The position numbers were made by a program, and so were the translations under genes. Below the pieces are notes generated by a model. That model had not been told where the DNA came from, ran no database searches, and saw only the letters and a program-made list of their open reading frames with translations. A stretch of 64,000 bases of DNA. Origin: Siniperca chuatsi (lineage: Eukaryota > Chordata > Actinopteri > Centrarchiformes > Sinipercidae). Shown here one piece after another: positions 1 through 13,100 of the stretch; position 1 is the stretch's first letter, and the number at the start of each line of letters is the position of its first letter. The stretch covers positions 19,888,429 to 19,952,428 of the forward strand of contig NC_058056.1 of assembly GCF_020085105.1 (NCBI RefSeq), given 5' to 3'.

Positions 1-1208
1 TATTTATGGTATCTGTTGTTTGAAACTGTCCAGTCCAACATAATGTCATAATGAACCAAAGGTAAAACCTTGCAGCTTAAAAAAAAAATAAAAAAATGTG
101 TCAGTGGAAAAATAATCTGTCCTTGCCATAATGGTACCCTCTTTATTGTTTACTGTAAACTGCAGGGAACAGGAAAAACCTCTGGTGCATAGGAATATTC
201 AGACGGGGACAAAGAAAAAACCTGAATAACTGAGTGGAGAAACATAACAAATGCAGATGCCTTCATACAGAGCATGAAGGGTCACTAAATGGATTGATGT
301 GAATCAGAACCCCTGTGGGAAACTTTGGAGCAACATGTTAAGGGTGCAGTATGCTTAAAATGAACGAGTTCATACTAAATGTCATGCAACTACATTTAAA
401 GACAAAAATGTTTAGTCCTGTTCTGAAATGCCTGTCGTCATCATTAGCCTCGTTCTGGCTGCATCTCACTGCTTCCCTGATCTCTCTCCAAGAACTCTGT
501 GTCTTTCGCGTGTCTTTGCAGTCTTGATGCGATGAATCCTGTATGTGTGTGCAGCCGAGGGAAAAAAACTTTATTCTTTTTTGTGTTTTATCTTCGTACA
601 AATGGGAATAACGGCACAAACAGCAAGCGGCTGCCGCTGCTTCCGGTCTGGGATAATAAACAACGCTAGTTAGTAAAATTTGCTATATTAAACGTGTCAT
701 GTTGCTAAACACTTCCTGTTTTTTAAGCCACAATCTGCTCTACTGAGCTACATATTGTGATTACAGTAGGTGGATAGAAGCAGCTGTGTGTATACAGGCT
801 GGGAGGATCAGAGCCTCGAGCTGTGGCAACATGTCCAAACAAACACAGAACAGTGAACGGATGACAACTGCGGCGGCAACCGCTCACTGTCTGAAAGTCT
901 TTCTTTGAAGCATTCCAAATTCTGTTGTACACAAAAAAAAGTGACAGGTGTGTGAAGAATGACAAAAGAGACCTTGAAAGAACCTGCCTTCGCACACTTG
1001 GCCAATCTCTGCATAAAGTGGCCATGATTGCCAGATGTCTGTTTACTAAAAAGTGGATTAGAATTGAATTTGGTCACCCATCTGTAAATCACATTGGAAT
1101 CCTGTTTAAACTGATCAAAGTCATAAAATTTTGAATAAGTTCAGGTGTAGAATTTGAGTCTCCACCTTGATGTTATGACCTATGGAGGAATTTAAGTGAG
1201 ACACCTAC

Positions 1209-4200
1209 CTGTCTCAGAAGCTCCAAGGAGCCACATTCGGGCCTCTGGCGAGGTCCCTGCAGAGGTGGAGGCCGTCAGAGCGCAGGAGCATCGTCCAAGG
1301 GGGAGGAGCAAGCTACATGAAGTACTTGTGTGGTGCAAATCTCTGCAGCTCCCGTGATCATTCAGGACCTGAGCGCTTTCTGTCTGACAAGTCACATTGA
1401 AGAAGAGAACTCTGCCACGGGCTAGAAAGCGAGGCAAGGGCTGAATGGTGCAAACAAAACAGAAAGCAAGAAGTAAAAGTGAGCTGCTGTGAGACGGTGG
1501 AGGTTTCAATCAGAATTCATATAAACTGAGATTTTAGAAAATTTAATCTCTTTCGCTATCATATATAATCACTATAACGCAATAAATAATGGATTTCAGG
1601 GAGATATAAAACAAATTAGGGACATTCAGTAAGGAGATGGTGATTAAAAACTAATCAGATCCAAAAGTTATTAAACTGTAAAACTCCAAAGCTCAGAGAT
1701 ACAAGCACTCATTACTCAAATTCACACACAATTCAACACACACACACACACACACACACCTTCCAGAGCAGTGAGATGAGTCTCCAACCATTCTTGTCTG
1801 TTTGTTTTACTCGCCTCCAGAATGCTGGTGCTGCAGATGGAGCTGGTAGATGGAGGGAGGAGAAACATATGACAAATAATTTGAAGGAGATACAGCAGAA
1901 CATTTTAAGGGAATAAAATGACAAGGAGGTGGTATGCATACTTTTAGCCAGCAGTGAAAACCAGAAAAACATTCACATATGCCTTCTGAAGCAGTGGTAA
2001 TTACAGTGATAGTTTATGTTTTTCTTCGCAGACATAATTCTAAACCTTCAGAGGCTTGAATCCTCGTCCTCTGCTGAGGGGCAGTTGCACACAACACCAC
2101 CTTGAGAATACTGAATTTGTATCGTCTTCTTGTTATCGTTACTGCTATGAACCAGCACTGATTCCATTATTAAGTAGGACTATAGTGAGTGAGACTTTGA
2201 ACAAACACAATACACAACTGTTTCCTCTCACCGTCCTCTCCTGTCCTTCCCTGGCGGGGGTTGCTCCACAGGCTCCAGGGACTCTCTGGGCCCTGGTAGC
2301 GGTGACGAAGCCTGATGGTGTATGAGGTGTCAGGTCTGAAGAGACAAACCAGGAAGCTGTAGGCTGTCACTCTTACATTTTTTACCTGAACATCGAACTG
2401 TGTAGGAAAGAGAAAGATGACAAAGTACGTGAGGATTAACTTGTGAAGAAACACATTTGTCTTTATTCTTGAAAGTTGCTACATGAAGCATTTTAATAAT
2501 AATACATATTTACAGTGTATTTATTAACCAGGGAAGGAAGCCTGGCAGCTTTTTACATTATGTGCCACTTGCTCAGATTTTGTGAGACACCTGTTCGATC
2601 TCTTTAACATTACAAAATAATAAAAGGACATGGTCTTAACTTTGAGAAACAGCACCACTGATGTGGGATGTTTTTAAATCTTAAAATGCCACCTTGCACC
2701 TTTACTTTATGAATGAATGTGCTCTTTCATGCAGGGGTGTGGTGTGGTTTTGTGTTTTGGCATATTTGGGAATGGCAGACCTGCCCCTGTGCTGTAAACT
2801 CAATTTGGGATGTTAGGTTTCCAGCTTTGATTTCAGGGTCAGACACAGGAAAGTCACCCAAGATGCGGCTCCAGGTTACATTCAGACACTGAGGTCTCCC
2901 AGTGACTTGCTGTACGCTTTTTAAAGTCGCTGGAGGCAACATCACTGAGAAAGACAGGGAGAGAAGAGTGAGAAAGAAGTAACAATAAGGATGCAAGTAG
3001 GAGAAGCACAACAGCCTTACCTTCAGTCCTACCAGACTGACACCGACGTTCTGACAGTATGTCCTGGTCGTGACCGTGTGCTGTGATGGTGATGCAAAAG
3101 TCAAACCTCACGGATGAGCCGGTGATCGCCGTGCAGCTGGTGCCAGACGTGGTGCAGGTGAACTCAGGTGTATTCAGGGGGGCAGGAGTGCTGTTCATTG
3201 TTGAGGCCATAGCTCTGTGCGTCCCCAAATACACATAAACATAGAAACACATACCCATAAACACACACACACAGTAATGTAAAAACAATGTTCATCTGAG
3301 TCATACTCTTGTCTCTGGCACAACAATGTACAAGCAGACATAACAAACAACGAGGTACAAAACCACAAGCCCAAAAGGATGAATGTCCTTACACACAAAT
3401 GGATATGCAGACACATGTTTCAGATGTGTGTGCACGTTTGCATATGCAGTCACACACACAACCTTGCACACACAAACAAACACATCACAAGAATGCTCAT
3501 TCATGCTGTGCAATATTACCCAACAAACAGATTGTGAGGTGGAAGCTGCGTGACTCTTATCATCTCAGTGTATGAAACCCACAGTCAAAGCCTCACACGA
3601 ATGTGAGATTCGAAGCTGATTACAAACCCAAGCATTTCCATATAGCATACAGAATTGTTACCAAACAAAAATGCTGGCACAAATTTACAAACATGCCCAC
3701 ATGCAAAAACACAATGGTTTACTATTGCTGAACAGGGACTTGGCTAATCCAATTTCACTGGATCATTTGTTATAAACACACTACAGATAGCAAACTAAAT
3801 GTTGGGTTAGTGAGCAGAATGTTGGAATGAAAAGTTGTTAACCTATCTGCATATACTCTGGATCGTTCTTGAGATAAAATAACTTTTCAACACTTCAAAG
3901 AAACCATCCTAAGTGCAAGGAAAGTTTGGCTTTTAGGGTACAGTACAACCAGGCAATCAGCAATCTTTCTAAATGTAAAATAAACTGAACATAACATATC
4001 AGATATCAAAGGTAAATCTAAGATAGGAAGCCTGTTTCCTGCTTACTTTCCACTCAATGCTTACTTCAGCACTATAGAAAGTCTGAACTTCTCATAATGC
4101 AGATTTTTCACACAGGCTGCAGACATGTAAAATGGAAGCAGTTTCTCAATAAATGTAATAAAAAGAGTAAATTAAAACAGTTTGTCATCACCTCTCTAGT

Positions 4201-6197
4201 AACTACGCTCTTTCCCAACTTATTACTAATAATAACTGATTTAGCACTCTTTACACAGACGATATATCTTATTCTTCTGTGCTATAGAGCTGCATTGTTG
4301 TGCAAAAACTATGAAAAACACATCAATGAGCCACACTGTTGCACTGGGTGACATGTTCTTTTATTATGAAAAACACGGGCACTGTAGTTTATTTTGTGTC
4401 AATCCCACACAACCCATCCTGCTGCCTGCTGCTCACTAGAACACCAAATGTGTATTAATCCACAGTTGAAAATAGTCCCTCTGGCTCCTGGTTGAATAAC
4501 GTTTGCTAAAATCTACACTGCCCAGCTGTTTAAGAAAATAACTTTTGTAAAAACGAAACTACATATTTGTGACACATTTTGACGTCACCCATCTGTAAAT
4601 CTATTTATATACTGAACACATCATTCAAGTTGGAGAATAAACTCTTGAATTATTAAACAAAGTCAAACACTGACTACACAAATAGAAATATGCCGTTTGC
4701 CAGTCAAGTATTGTGAAAGAAAACACCTGAATCACCCAAACAATATAACAAACTACATAAAGTGCTCCACAAAATCTGGATGAACTGAAGCTGAAGCATG
4801 CTTCACATACTTGTTGTATGTGTTTAAGCACAACTTCTAAGGAATGTTTTGTCTCACCTAGACACCATCTGAACTTGCAGAGTGTAGTTCATTGTTGGGG
4901 TGTCTCCAGGTTCCCAGCGGCAGGTGACGTTAGCTCGATTCAGGAACACACAGCCAATTAGTCGCGGGGGTCGGGGGACAGCCTTGGAGGTTGTAATGGA
5001 GAAGGCTGGAGGCAAGTCTGAAGATTGAGAGAGGCTGGAGTTAACGGCATGGAGGGGTAGATACTGCAAGTCCTCCATAAGGACGTTTGGAGTTTTTATA
5101 TAAAGCTATCCTCAGGTTAAAGAAAAAAAGCAGGTGTTTTCATGGAGAAAACATCATAGATGCAACATTTGTGCAGAACATGCTTTTAACTGGCAGGAAA
5201 GAATAAAAAAAGAAGAATGTGGGACAGATTATCAGTAAGGAAATATGAGCTCTATGAGCCGACTGTTGCCACACGACAGCACTAGCTTCTTGAGGAACAT
5301 ATTAAAACAGACCTGAGGAGAATTACATCTAATGCCAATTTAACCACATGATTTATCTTGTCAAATATTCATCAAAGGCTGCTATTTGGCCTGAGGTTTA
5401 AACAGAACATCAGACAAGATGTTTGCCTTGATTTGACTTTCATGACTCGCTTTGCTGGCTTAGCTTGCCGCTGGGTATGTGTGGGATAATCAACATGATC
5501 GTACTAGATCTCACATACCATACCAACTACACGCTTTCTATTTAATAAATACATTGGCACCTTTTTCAGAGGAACCTTTCCAGAAACATTTGTAGGAGCT
5601 TAGGAACTTTAACTTAGGTCTTTTACTATCTGAAATATAATCAATCAATTTAATTAATTTCACTTTAACTGTGTCACAATGCTACTGGTTCAATGTTTCA
5701 TTTATTCCTGGTGGTCAGTCTTTGCTTTAATTAGCCTTTTTGTCTATTTTATTATGTTATGATTTTTGCACTTAAAGTTTGAGAAATAAAGTGCTAATTT
5801 TGCCTTGCAACTCTTTAAAGCATCATTAATTAGTTTTGGGGCAACTTGGGGACAGACCTCCCCAATAAGTAGAACATCACTCATATGTTTGACATACAAT
5901 ATGTGGCCTACTGCTAACTGTTTACTAACGTGTGAGCAAAGATATAGTTTCTGTTTACCAGAACTATTGATGTATTGCATCTGTCACAACCAGTGAAACC
6001 CCACCATGACTGGCTGTGCTAGTTTCTCCTGCTTGGTGACATCTAATTTTCATAACAAATCAGTGATGGTTTGTATACCCCAACTACTAACAGCGCTCAC
6101 AAATATTAGTACATGCCACCACACTGGGTCTATCTCTGTCAGTTACGTTACCCAGGACGAGTCCAGCCCCCAGCAGGCAGATCCACACCACATCCAT
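1209..6197 (-). CDS. gp130-family class I cytokine receptor, 5' part (IL-27RA/IL-12RB-like), cut by window start
   Basis: Seven coding exons read on the minus strand: 6152-6197, 4858-5017, 3033-3214, 2781-2944, 2232-2397, 1760-1842 and 1209-1440. All splice phases agree and give 344 residues, with the rest off the window or unrecognised. Exon 1 encodes a signal peptide (MDVVWICLLGAGLVL). Exons 2-3 form the first cytokine-receptor-homology domain, with Cys-rich stretches such as CVFLNRANVTCRWEPG. Exons 4-5 form the second and end in a canonical WSLWS box (WSXWS). Exons 6-7 form a gp130-type fibronectin III domain (FWRRV...GWRLISLLWK, then PLPRFLARGR). No Ig-like domain precedes the CHR, unlike gp130, CSF3R or IL12RB2. 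This layout fits IL-27RA or IL-12RB1 best. By family it should be a JAK/STAT-coupled surface receptor, but the membrane and cytoplasmic parts are not visible, so a soluble form cannot be excluded. The family is sure; the exact orthologue is not. Confidence 0.8.
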
Positions 6198-7392
6198 GTT
6201 CCGCTCCATGAACACCAACTGGTCTCTCCTGGCACGGCAGCCCTGTTCAATCACACACTACCTGCGACTCAGCTCGAGGACCCTGCACACTGAACAGTTA
6301 AACGTAAAAAGGAGACCATACTGTCTTTTTGTACTGTCAAATTTTGAGCGTGTCAGCACAGGGCGCCCAAGAATGACTCAGTTTTGTGGTTACACTTCAT
6401 CATTTGCTTGGAAAGGCTGTCTGTATAGTAAAACAAGTTTCCCTGCAACACATTCATTGCTTTGAGTCCTATAACTTTGTTCTCACAGTTTTTCAACTTG
6501 GAATTGCAACATATGAAATGTTTTAAACAGTAGGATATGCAGAAGTTTGGCCACGTAGAGACAATCTGACTTCCTGAAAGTGGGTGTGGTTGGTTTGAGT
6601 GTGATTATCACAGGTTCTTCAGTTAAAATACAGACAAACTTTCAGGTCTGATCTTTTTTCTGTTAACAGCATAGAAACAACACCTGGGTGTAAGAACTTA
6701 GACTCATGTTGGTGCTACAAACATGAGGGAGGAGCTCTAGATTTTCCATTTATTTAAAGCCAGAATGTGAAAATTAGGGACAGGTGTATTTTTAGATACA
6801 CATGTAAAATCTAAAGTAAAAGCTCTGCAATAAATCCAATCTTTGTAAATCTTATAATCTTAAGATTGGGGTGACGCTGAGTAAGAGGTGAGTCAACAAA
6901 TTTGTTGGGCTGTTGGTTTGGTGGCATTGTACTGGACTGCAAACAAATAAATGGTTTATAACACACTATAATATAGGTGTGAGCAGATATAAGCGTTTAC
7001 TAATGTTTTATATATATATAAATTACCATCATTTTTTATCATTGTTTATTCTCTTTGTTGTTTAGTAAGTATTGTTGCTATTATTTTTATTGTTATTGTC
7101 TCAATTATTATTTTATTACAGTATCATTCTCATTGTTTCCCTATCTCTTTTGTTACTTTATTTATTTATCTTTCCCCCTCTCATTTTCTCTCTATCTGAC
7201 TCTGTCCATCTTTTGCTCCATCTGCCTGTTTGTCCACCTGTCTGTCTATTACTCTCCCTGTCTGTACATATGTCTGACCAATTCACTGGTTCACAGTTTC
7301 AAGGGTGGGAGGAAGAGGGCGGTAGGGGAGCAAGGGCAGGGTAGCTACTTTACCTATGTATGTAATATGTGCAAAAAATTGTCAATAAAGAA

Positions 7393-7393
<1 letters not shown>

Positions 7394-7471
<78 letters not shown>

Positions 7472-7496
7472 GTATATATATGTATATATATATATG
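7394..7496. repeat. (AT)n / (GTAT)n microsatellite tract
   Basis: A long AT dinucleotide run is followed directly by GTAT tetranucleotide repeats and then by more AT. The long open frame through it is a product of the repeat. Confidence 0.95.
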
Positions 7497-7734
7497 TCTT
7501 CATAAATACTGTACATTAATAAAAATGATAAATGTTATTTAGTTGACTTAAAATAAAGTCTTACTGACTGGCACCCTGTATACAACTGGAAAATGATTAA
7601 ATGACAAAAATGCTAGAAACAACTTTCAATATAATGAACCACCAGTAAAAATTACAACAGAGATGAATCAACAAGTCTTTAACACAGTGTCAACAAAACT
7701 GAACACTACAAGCTTCATAAAACTTTCTGCAGTG

Positions 7735-8190
7735 GTCGGAGAAATATTGAGATCTTTTACTTTAGTAAAAGTAGAAATCACACAATATTGTCCTGTATTC
7801 ATAAGTAGAAATACAGAAGTATCAGAAGCAAAATGCACCTAAAGTAGACTATTAAAAGTAAAATTGTTCATTAGACAGCAGAATGAGCCCTGTAACATAT
7901 TTTTGGATTCCTATTACTGATGCATGAACATGTTGGCAGCATTTTAATGTTGCAGCTGGTCGAGGTAGTGTTTAACTATCTTATGTACTGTTGGGTACTT
8001 TAATCAACAACAATACATCATATATTATAGGCAGTGTGTATGCTTTGTAATTGAAATAACCACAACCATCCCATAAGAGTAAAAACCATGATATTTCATG
8101 CATAAAATGAAAGTAGCCTACCCAAGTACTTCAAAATTGTACTTAGGTACAGTACTTCATGTACTCAAGTTATTTTCAACCACTGATTTC
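7735..8190. repeat. Dispersed teleost repeat with 'tactttagtaaaagtag' end
   Basis: The stretch opens with ttttactttagtaaaagtag and closes with a related sequence in opposite orientation (gtacttaggtacagtacttc...actcaagttattttcaaccac). This is typical of a non-autonomous element with imperfect terminal inverted repeats. A related fragment lies at 50825-50935. The family is recognised from general familiarity with fish genomes, not from a search. Confidence 0.55.
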
Positions 8191-8324
8191 TTGCAGGGTT
8201 GCTGTATTAAATTGCATTTGATTGTAAACTAATACACTGTATTAATCCATTGATGAGTCCTACAGAGCTGCTGTGGTCAGTCACTCTTTAGTTTCAGGAA
8301 TGTAGTTTACTTTTACTTTAGGGC

Positions 8325-8640
8325 TGCAAATACCAATTGTTTTAATTCTCAGTTCATCTATAGATAGTTTTCTCAATTAATCAATGCGTCGTTTAGTCTT
8401 TGAAATGTCAGAAAATGATGAAAATGCCTTCGCACACGTTTCAAGTTGATCTCTTCAAATTTCCCACCAACAGTCCAAAACACAAAGATATTCAATTTGC
8501 AAGGATATAAAACAGAGGAAAGCAGCAAATCTTCACATTTTAGAAGCTTGAAGGAGTGAACTTTTGGAAACGATTAATGGATTATCAAAATTGTTGCAGA
8601 TTAATGAATCGATTAACCACTAATGCTTCAGCTCTAGTTA
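8325..8640. repeat. MITE-like dispersed repeat (gggctgcaa ... tcagctctag type)
   Basis: It begins with agggctgcaaatacc and ends with gcttcagctctag, with internal 'gattaatcgat'-type motifs near both ends and a 'cagtccaaaacacaaagatattcaattt' core, which I shorten here to its key words. Partial relatives lie at 38030-38240 and 38705-38965 in map1s introns. There is no coding capacity. Confidence 0.6.
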
Positions 8641-9091
8641 GCTAAAGAAAACTCTAAAAAACAAAAACAACAAAATATATGCACACAAAACCAAATAAAC
8701 TTTAAGGTAAGTTTTTAAAAAAGCCACTAATTCCCAACAGTCACTGGAATAAATAAAACCCTGTTTATGGCTGAATGGGTTAATGTTTATCTTAGAGTTG
8801 TGTCTTGTCGCCAATATCACATTAAGCTATAAGAGAAAAGACCAAAGATACAATAAGGATGATAGTTATTAAGAATACACATCTTTCAAGTAGGAACTAT
8901 CCACGTCTGTCTATTTGTTGAAGAGTTAATAATTGAATTTCACGTTAAACTACCGAACTACACAGCCTCCTGTGTCTGTTTCAACAAGTACGCACGAGTT
9001 TCACTTTAAGTCGCGCAGTAAAGTTCTGAGACACGAGCGCTAAATGAAACACATTACTGGAAAAAGTCTGAGCCACATCCCGTCCACTTAC

Positions 9092-9200
9092 CGGTAAGCT
9101 CGGACAACAAGCGCGTCTCTCCCACTCCAACTACATCTATTGTGTAAGAGCAACAGCCTCTGAGCTTGTAGTAAACACATCTGTCCCGCCCAACTGTACG
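9092..9200 (-). other. Probable 5' UTR exon and promoter area of the cytokine receptor
   Basis: Reading the minus strand, a good splice donor (CCG|GTAAGTGG) lies at 9092/9091, following GC-richer sequence with no long ORF. It sits about 2.9 kb upstream of the signal-peptide exon on the same strand. The 5' boundary of the exon is not visible. Assignment to the receptor is by position only. Confidence 0.35.
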
Positions 9201-9791
9201 TCACTGCACCGGACCCATGCGGTGCCAAATCTGGGGTTCAGATTCCCCTGGAGGATCATTGGAAAGCTTTCCGTGGATGTCAAATGAGGATTTGATTCCA
9301 CCATGATTTGATTCCACCATGATTTAATCCAAGTGACATTTAAATATCTAAACAATGAATGAAAATAAACCCATAAAAAACGAAACAGGTTTTACGTTCT
9401 CCAGTTTCAGTTTAGAAATCTCAAATGCTGGTCCATGGATTCATCTGAATTTAGGATCATGTTACAAAAAACACATCCTAAATGACTTAACTGTCTTTTT
9501 TCTATGTGGAAAAACCGTTATGGTTCCTTTAGCCTTTTGAAATGTATTATTCGTATATCAACATTTCACTGCAGAGCTGTCTCATTGGCTCTTTGTGTTC
9601 AGGATAACTAAGAAAACAATTAAGTGAAGGATGTGTGCTGCAGGATGTCTCAAAGCAATTTCAGCTGCAGATAACAATATCTCCCTGAATAGTTAGTTTT
9701 ATTTCATGGTCTACCTATGACGTTCCTGCAATTATACAGGATGCCTTGTTCATTATTGGCTAATGGCACATATGAGTACAGTAGCTATTAA

Positions 9792-9827
9792 AAATGCATC
9801 ACACACAGACGTGTGTGTGATGCATTT
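9792..9827. repeat. Perfect 16-bp inverted repeat (hairpin)
   Basis: The arms aaatgcatcacacaca (9792-9807) and tgtgtgtgatgcattt (9812-9827) are exact reverse complements, separated by the 4-base loop gacg. It lies between the cytokine receptor and the THEG-like gene, about 340 bp past the THEG-like stop codon, and so could fall in that 3' UTR. Confidence 0.9.
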
Positions 9828-10163
9828 CATGACGGCATTCAACAGATTTTGATTGATGCCCCAACTCCAATGCTGTTGTAGCCAACTTCATACTTCAACT
9901 TAACATCAGCTTTATCCTAAAAATGACCCGACAAGTTCTTGTTTGAAAAGTACAATGAAGAATTTAATCGTTGCTCTTTAGCACAGTGGGGCACAAGAAG
10001 AAGAAATTGTAGTTTTCGGGGGCCAGTAAACAAGGTCATATACAGTATGGATGCTGCCGTACTCTTCTACACATGTGTACATTCATTTCCATGGAAACAA
10101 CTCTATCACAATGACGAAAAGGAGAAAAATCAACACTTCTCGAGGGGCCAGACCTCGTCCCTC

Positions 10164-13100
10164 CTAGTTTGAGCTACATTTGCGAGGCAGAGGCAGACAG
10201 AGCTGTTGTATCCGAGGCGAGGGACTGGCAGAGCGGGCTGCCCAGCTAACTATGTACGGGTCGTATCCCTCAAACAGCGCCTTCCTCTCTTTGGGACTGG
10301 ACAGCTCAAGAAGTCTCTGGCTGGCTGTATAGTTTCTCGCTGCTCTGGAGACAGGCCAGCACACTGAGCGCTCTCCTTTGAACTTGGGGTGATCATGCTT
10401 AGGGGCTGTGAAGATAAAAGTAATCATGTCAAATAGCAAGAAATGCGATGCAATTTTAAAAATGCCACAATAGAGCAAAATTTGATCAGCAACATTGCAT
10501 GATGGAAAGGCAGACTCACTAGCAAGTAGCTCTATGTGTGCCGATGCTTTGCAGGGAATGTGGGTCACGGGTACAGGTTTAGATTTGTGGCCAGAGCCCT
10601 CCAGAAACAGTCTTCGTTTTGGTTGGGCAAGCTGGCAAATTCGTGTAGTGGCAACTGCCGTCTGCGTGGCTCTGTTCAACTACAATCACATTTCATGTCA
10701 TGGACGAGATTATATTAAACTCACACACAATATTAGACAACAGCTCTTCGGAATCAGTCAAACAAATGAAACTTGGATTTATTCACTGAGTCTTGACCCT
10801 TCCATTTTTAGACATGCTAGCAGTGTGGCTCAAAGGATAGCAATGAAGGTCTGCCAGTCAGTTGGCCCACCATTTTGGTCCAGACTGAAATATCTCAACA
10901 ATTTTTGGATGAATTGGATTGAAATTTTGTGCAGACATTCATGATCCCCAGACGACAAATCTTACTGACTTTGGTGATCCCCTGACCTTTCTGCTAGCGC
11001 CATCATGAGGTGCACATTTGTGGATGAAAGTTAAATGTATCGATAACTACTGGATGGATTGGATGGTGATCACCTGACTTTTTATCTAGCGTCATCATCA
11101 GGTCAAAGTTTTCATTTGTCCAATACTTTGGTTTATGACCAAATGCAAAGCTAAAACCTGCATAACTAATGGCATTCACATCAACCTCAGCTTTACTTTG
11201 TGTTTACTGCTAATTTGCAAATGGTATCATGCTGACACACTTATTTAAGATGGGGAATGTGGTAAATATTATACCAGCTAAATATCAGCATTGTCATTGT
11301 GAGCATGTTAGCGTGAAGATGGTAGCATTTAGCTCCACAGAGCCTCTAGCTTGGCTTTAGACTCTTCGTCTTGTTGAATTGTGGGAAAATCTAAACAAAA
11401 TAAAACAAAGATTCTATGTGTAATTTGTCCCTCTGTGCTGACTAATGTCATTCAGCAACATAGATAACAATAATAACTTCAAAGCGAATACTCAATAAAA
11501 GTAAGCTATTCATGCTCAAGGCAGTCTCAAAAAAGTTAAACCATAGATCCTTGTTGTCATACTGTATATTCCATGTGTTAATGCTCAATTTAAAAAGAGA
11601 TTAGCCTCAAAGCTGAGGTTATATTTCGTATTCAGGTATGTCTGAAAGGTAAATTTAAAACTTTTAAGATGTATTTACTGCTAAAGGAATATGTCCAAAA
11701 ACAACTTGACCTGAAAATGAGCTTAAAGACTACAAAAACAGCTGTTATCACTTGTGCTATCGGGAAAATACAAAACCAGCAGAACGACAGAGAGCAAAGT
11801 AACAAAAAACCGACTGCATCAATAAAAAGCAACTAAGACAGACTCATAGACAACCTTTAAAGGTCCAGTTTGTAACATTTAGGAGTATCTGCAGAAAAGG
11901 AATATAATATTCATAAGTATGTTTTCATTAGTGTTTAATCACCTGAAAATAAGAATTGTTGTGTTTTCATTACCTTACCATGTTTCTACAGTAGCCCAGA
12001 ATGGACAAACCAAACGCTGGCTCTAGATAGGGCTGTTCGCGTTTTTCGCAAGTTCTGTGGCCACTGTAGTTTCTCCTAAACACTTGGAAGGCGAGTGACA
12101 TTCAAATGGTGGGAAACTGCAATTTCATCACTAGATGCCACTAAATCCTACACACTGGACCTGAAGTCAGACTTTCTAAATAGTCCACACACCAGCCTTA
12201 CCAACACAGTTGGCTGTGGAGCTTAAAAGTTCATGTTCTGCATACTTGAGAAGCTACCAGCTTCCTCGTGATCTTCAACATAGACAGCAGTTTCTCAGGA
12301 AATGGAGTGTGTATTACTCACAGGGGCCAGCAGCGGGTGGTTTGGCTGCCAGCCAGCTGCAAGGGCACGAGGTTGAGCCAGACTACACAGCCGATCAGAT
12401 GCTACCGCTCTGAGAGCCCATTCACTCACCTCCCATATGGGAGAAAGTCTGGGGAAGGAACAACAGACAGGTAGAGGAGGCAGGAGGAGGTAGAGGAGAA
12501 GAAAGGAAGAGGAGAGGAAGACGTGGAATGTTAGATGTGAGGAGGAAATGAAAAGGTGACTAAAATAACAGAGGAAGATGAAGAAAAAGGAAGGAAGTGG
12601 GCAGGATCGTAGATAAGAGCAAATTAAACAAGAGGAGGATAAAAAATAGAGTTTAGAACAATCTTAAAGGTTCCCTGTGGAGGTTTCTTGTCAACAACTT
12701 GAGGCCTAACAAACACGCTGAATGTTTTTCCTTCCTCATAAAACAATTGCAAAGCTGATTTGTGCTTTTGCTAGTTTGCATTTTTGCTAGCTTGCAGTTC
12801 TTCCTCCCTGCTTTTGCTGGTACATTGCATGTATCTTGGCACTTAATTGCCAATTGTAGATCAGTGGAATAGTGTGAAACCATTGGCAGGAATATGTATT
12901 GTGTTGCTTGTGTGGGAGTACAAATGTACGAGAACAAACAAGATGGGGACCTGCTCATAAAAATATTGCTCTATAGTGCTAATAGTGGTCAAAAACTCCA
13001 CAGGCTTTCTTTTAATGAGTTGAGTTTTCTTCGGGTTATATATATACAGTATATCTATAAAATAAAACATATCAGACTTTGTCAGGGATTGAAAGATAAA

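Noticed and set aside
1209-6197. EBI3 as the identity of the first gene
   Set aside because: EBI3 is next to YJU2 in human, but it has only two FNIII domains and no third one. Here a gp130-type third domain follows, and the residues do not match EBI3.
7055-7519. Open frame of 154 codons
   Set aside because: It is made of T-rich sequence and an AT/GTAT microsatellite. It has no domain and no splice context.
10495-10944. Plus-strand frame of 149 codons
   Set aside because: It overlaps THEG-like exons and runs into a dispersed repeat; no homology is recognised.
12184-12240. An extra THEG-like exon ending at TGTTG|GTAAGG (minus strand)
   Set aside because: Every acceptor tried gave a stop or a phase clash, and the residues do not resemble a THEG repeat. 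Direct joining of 12322 to 10661 keeps the frame.
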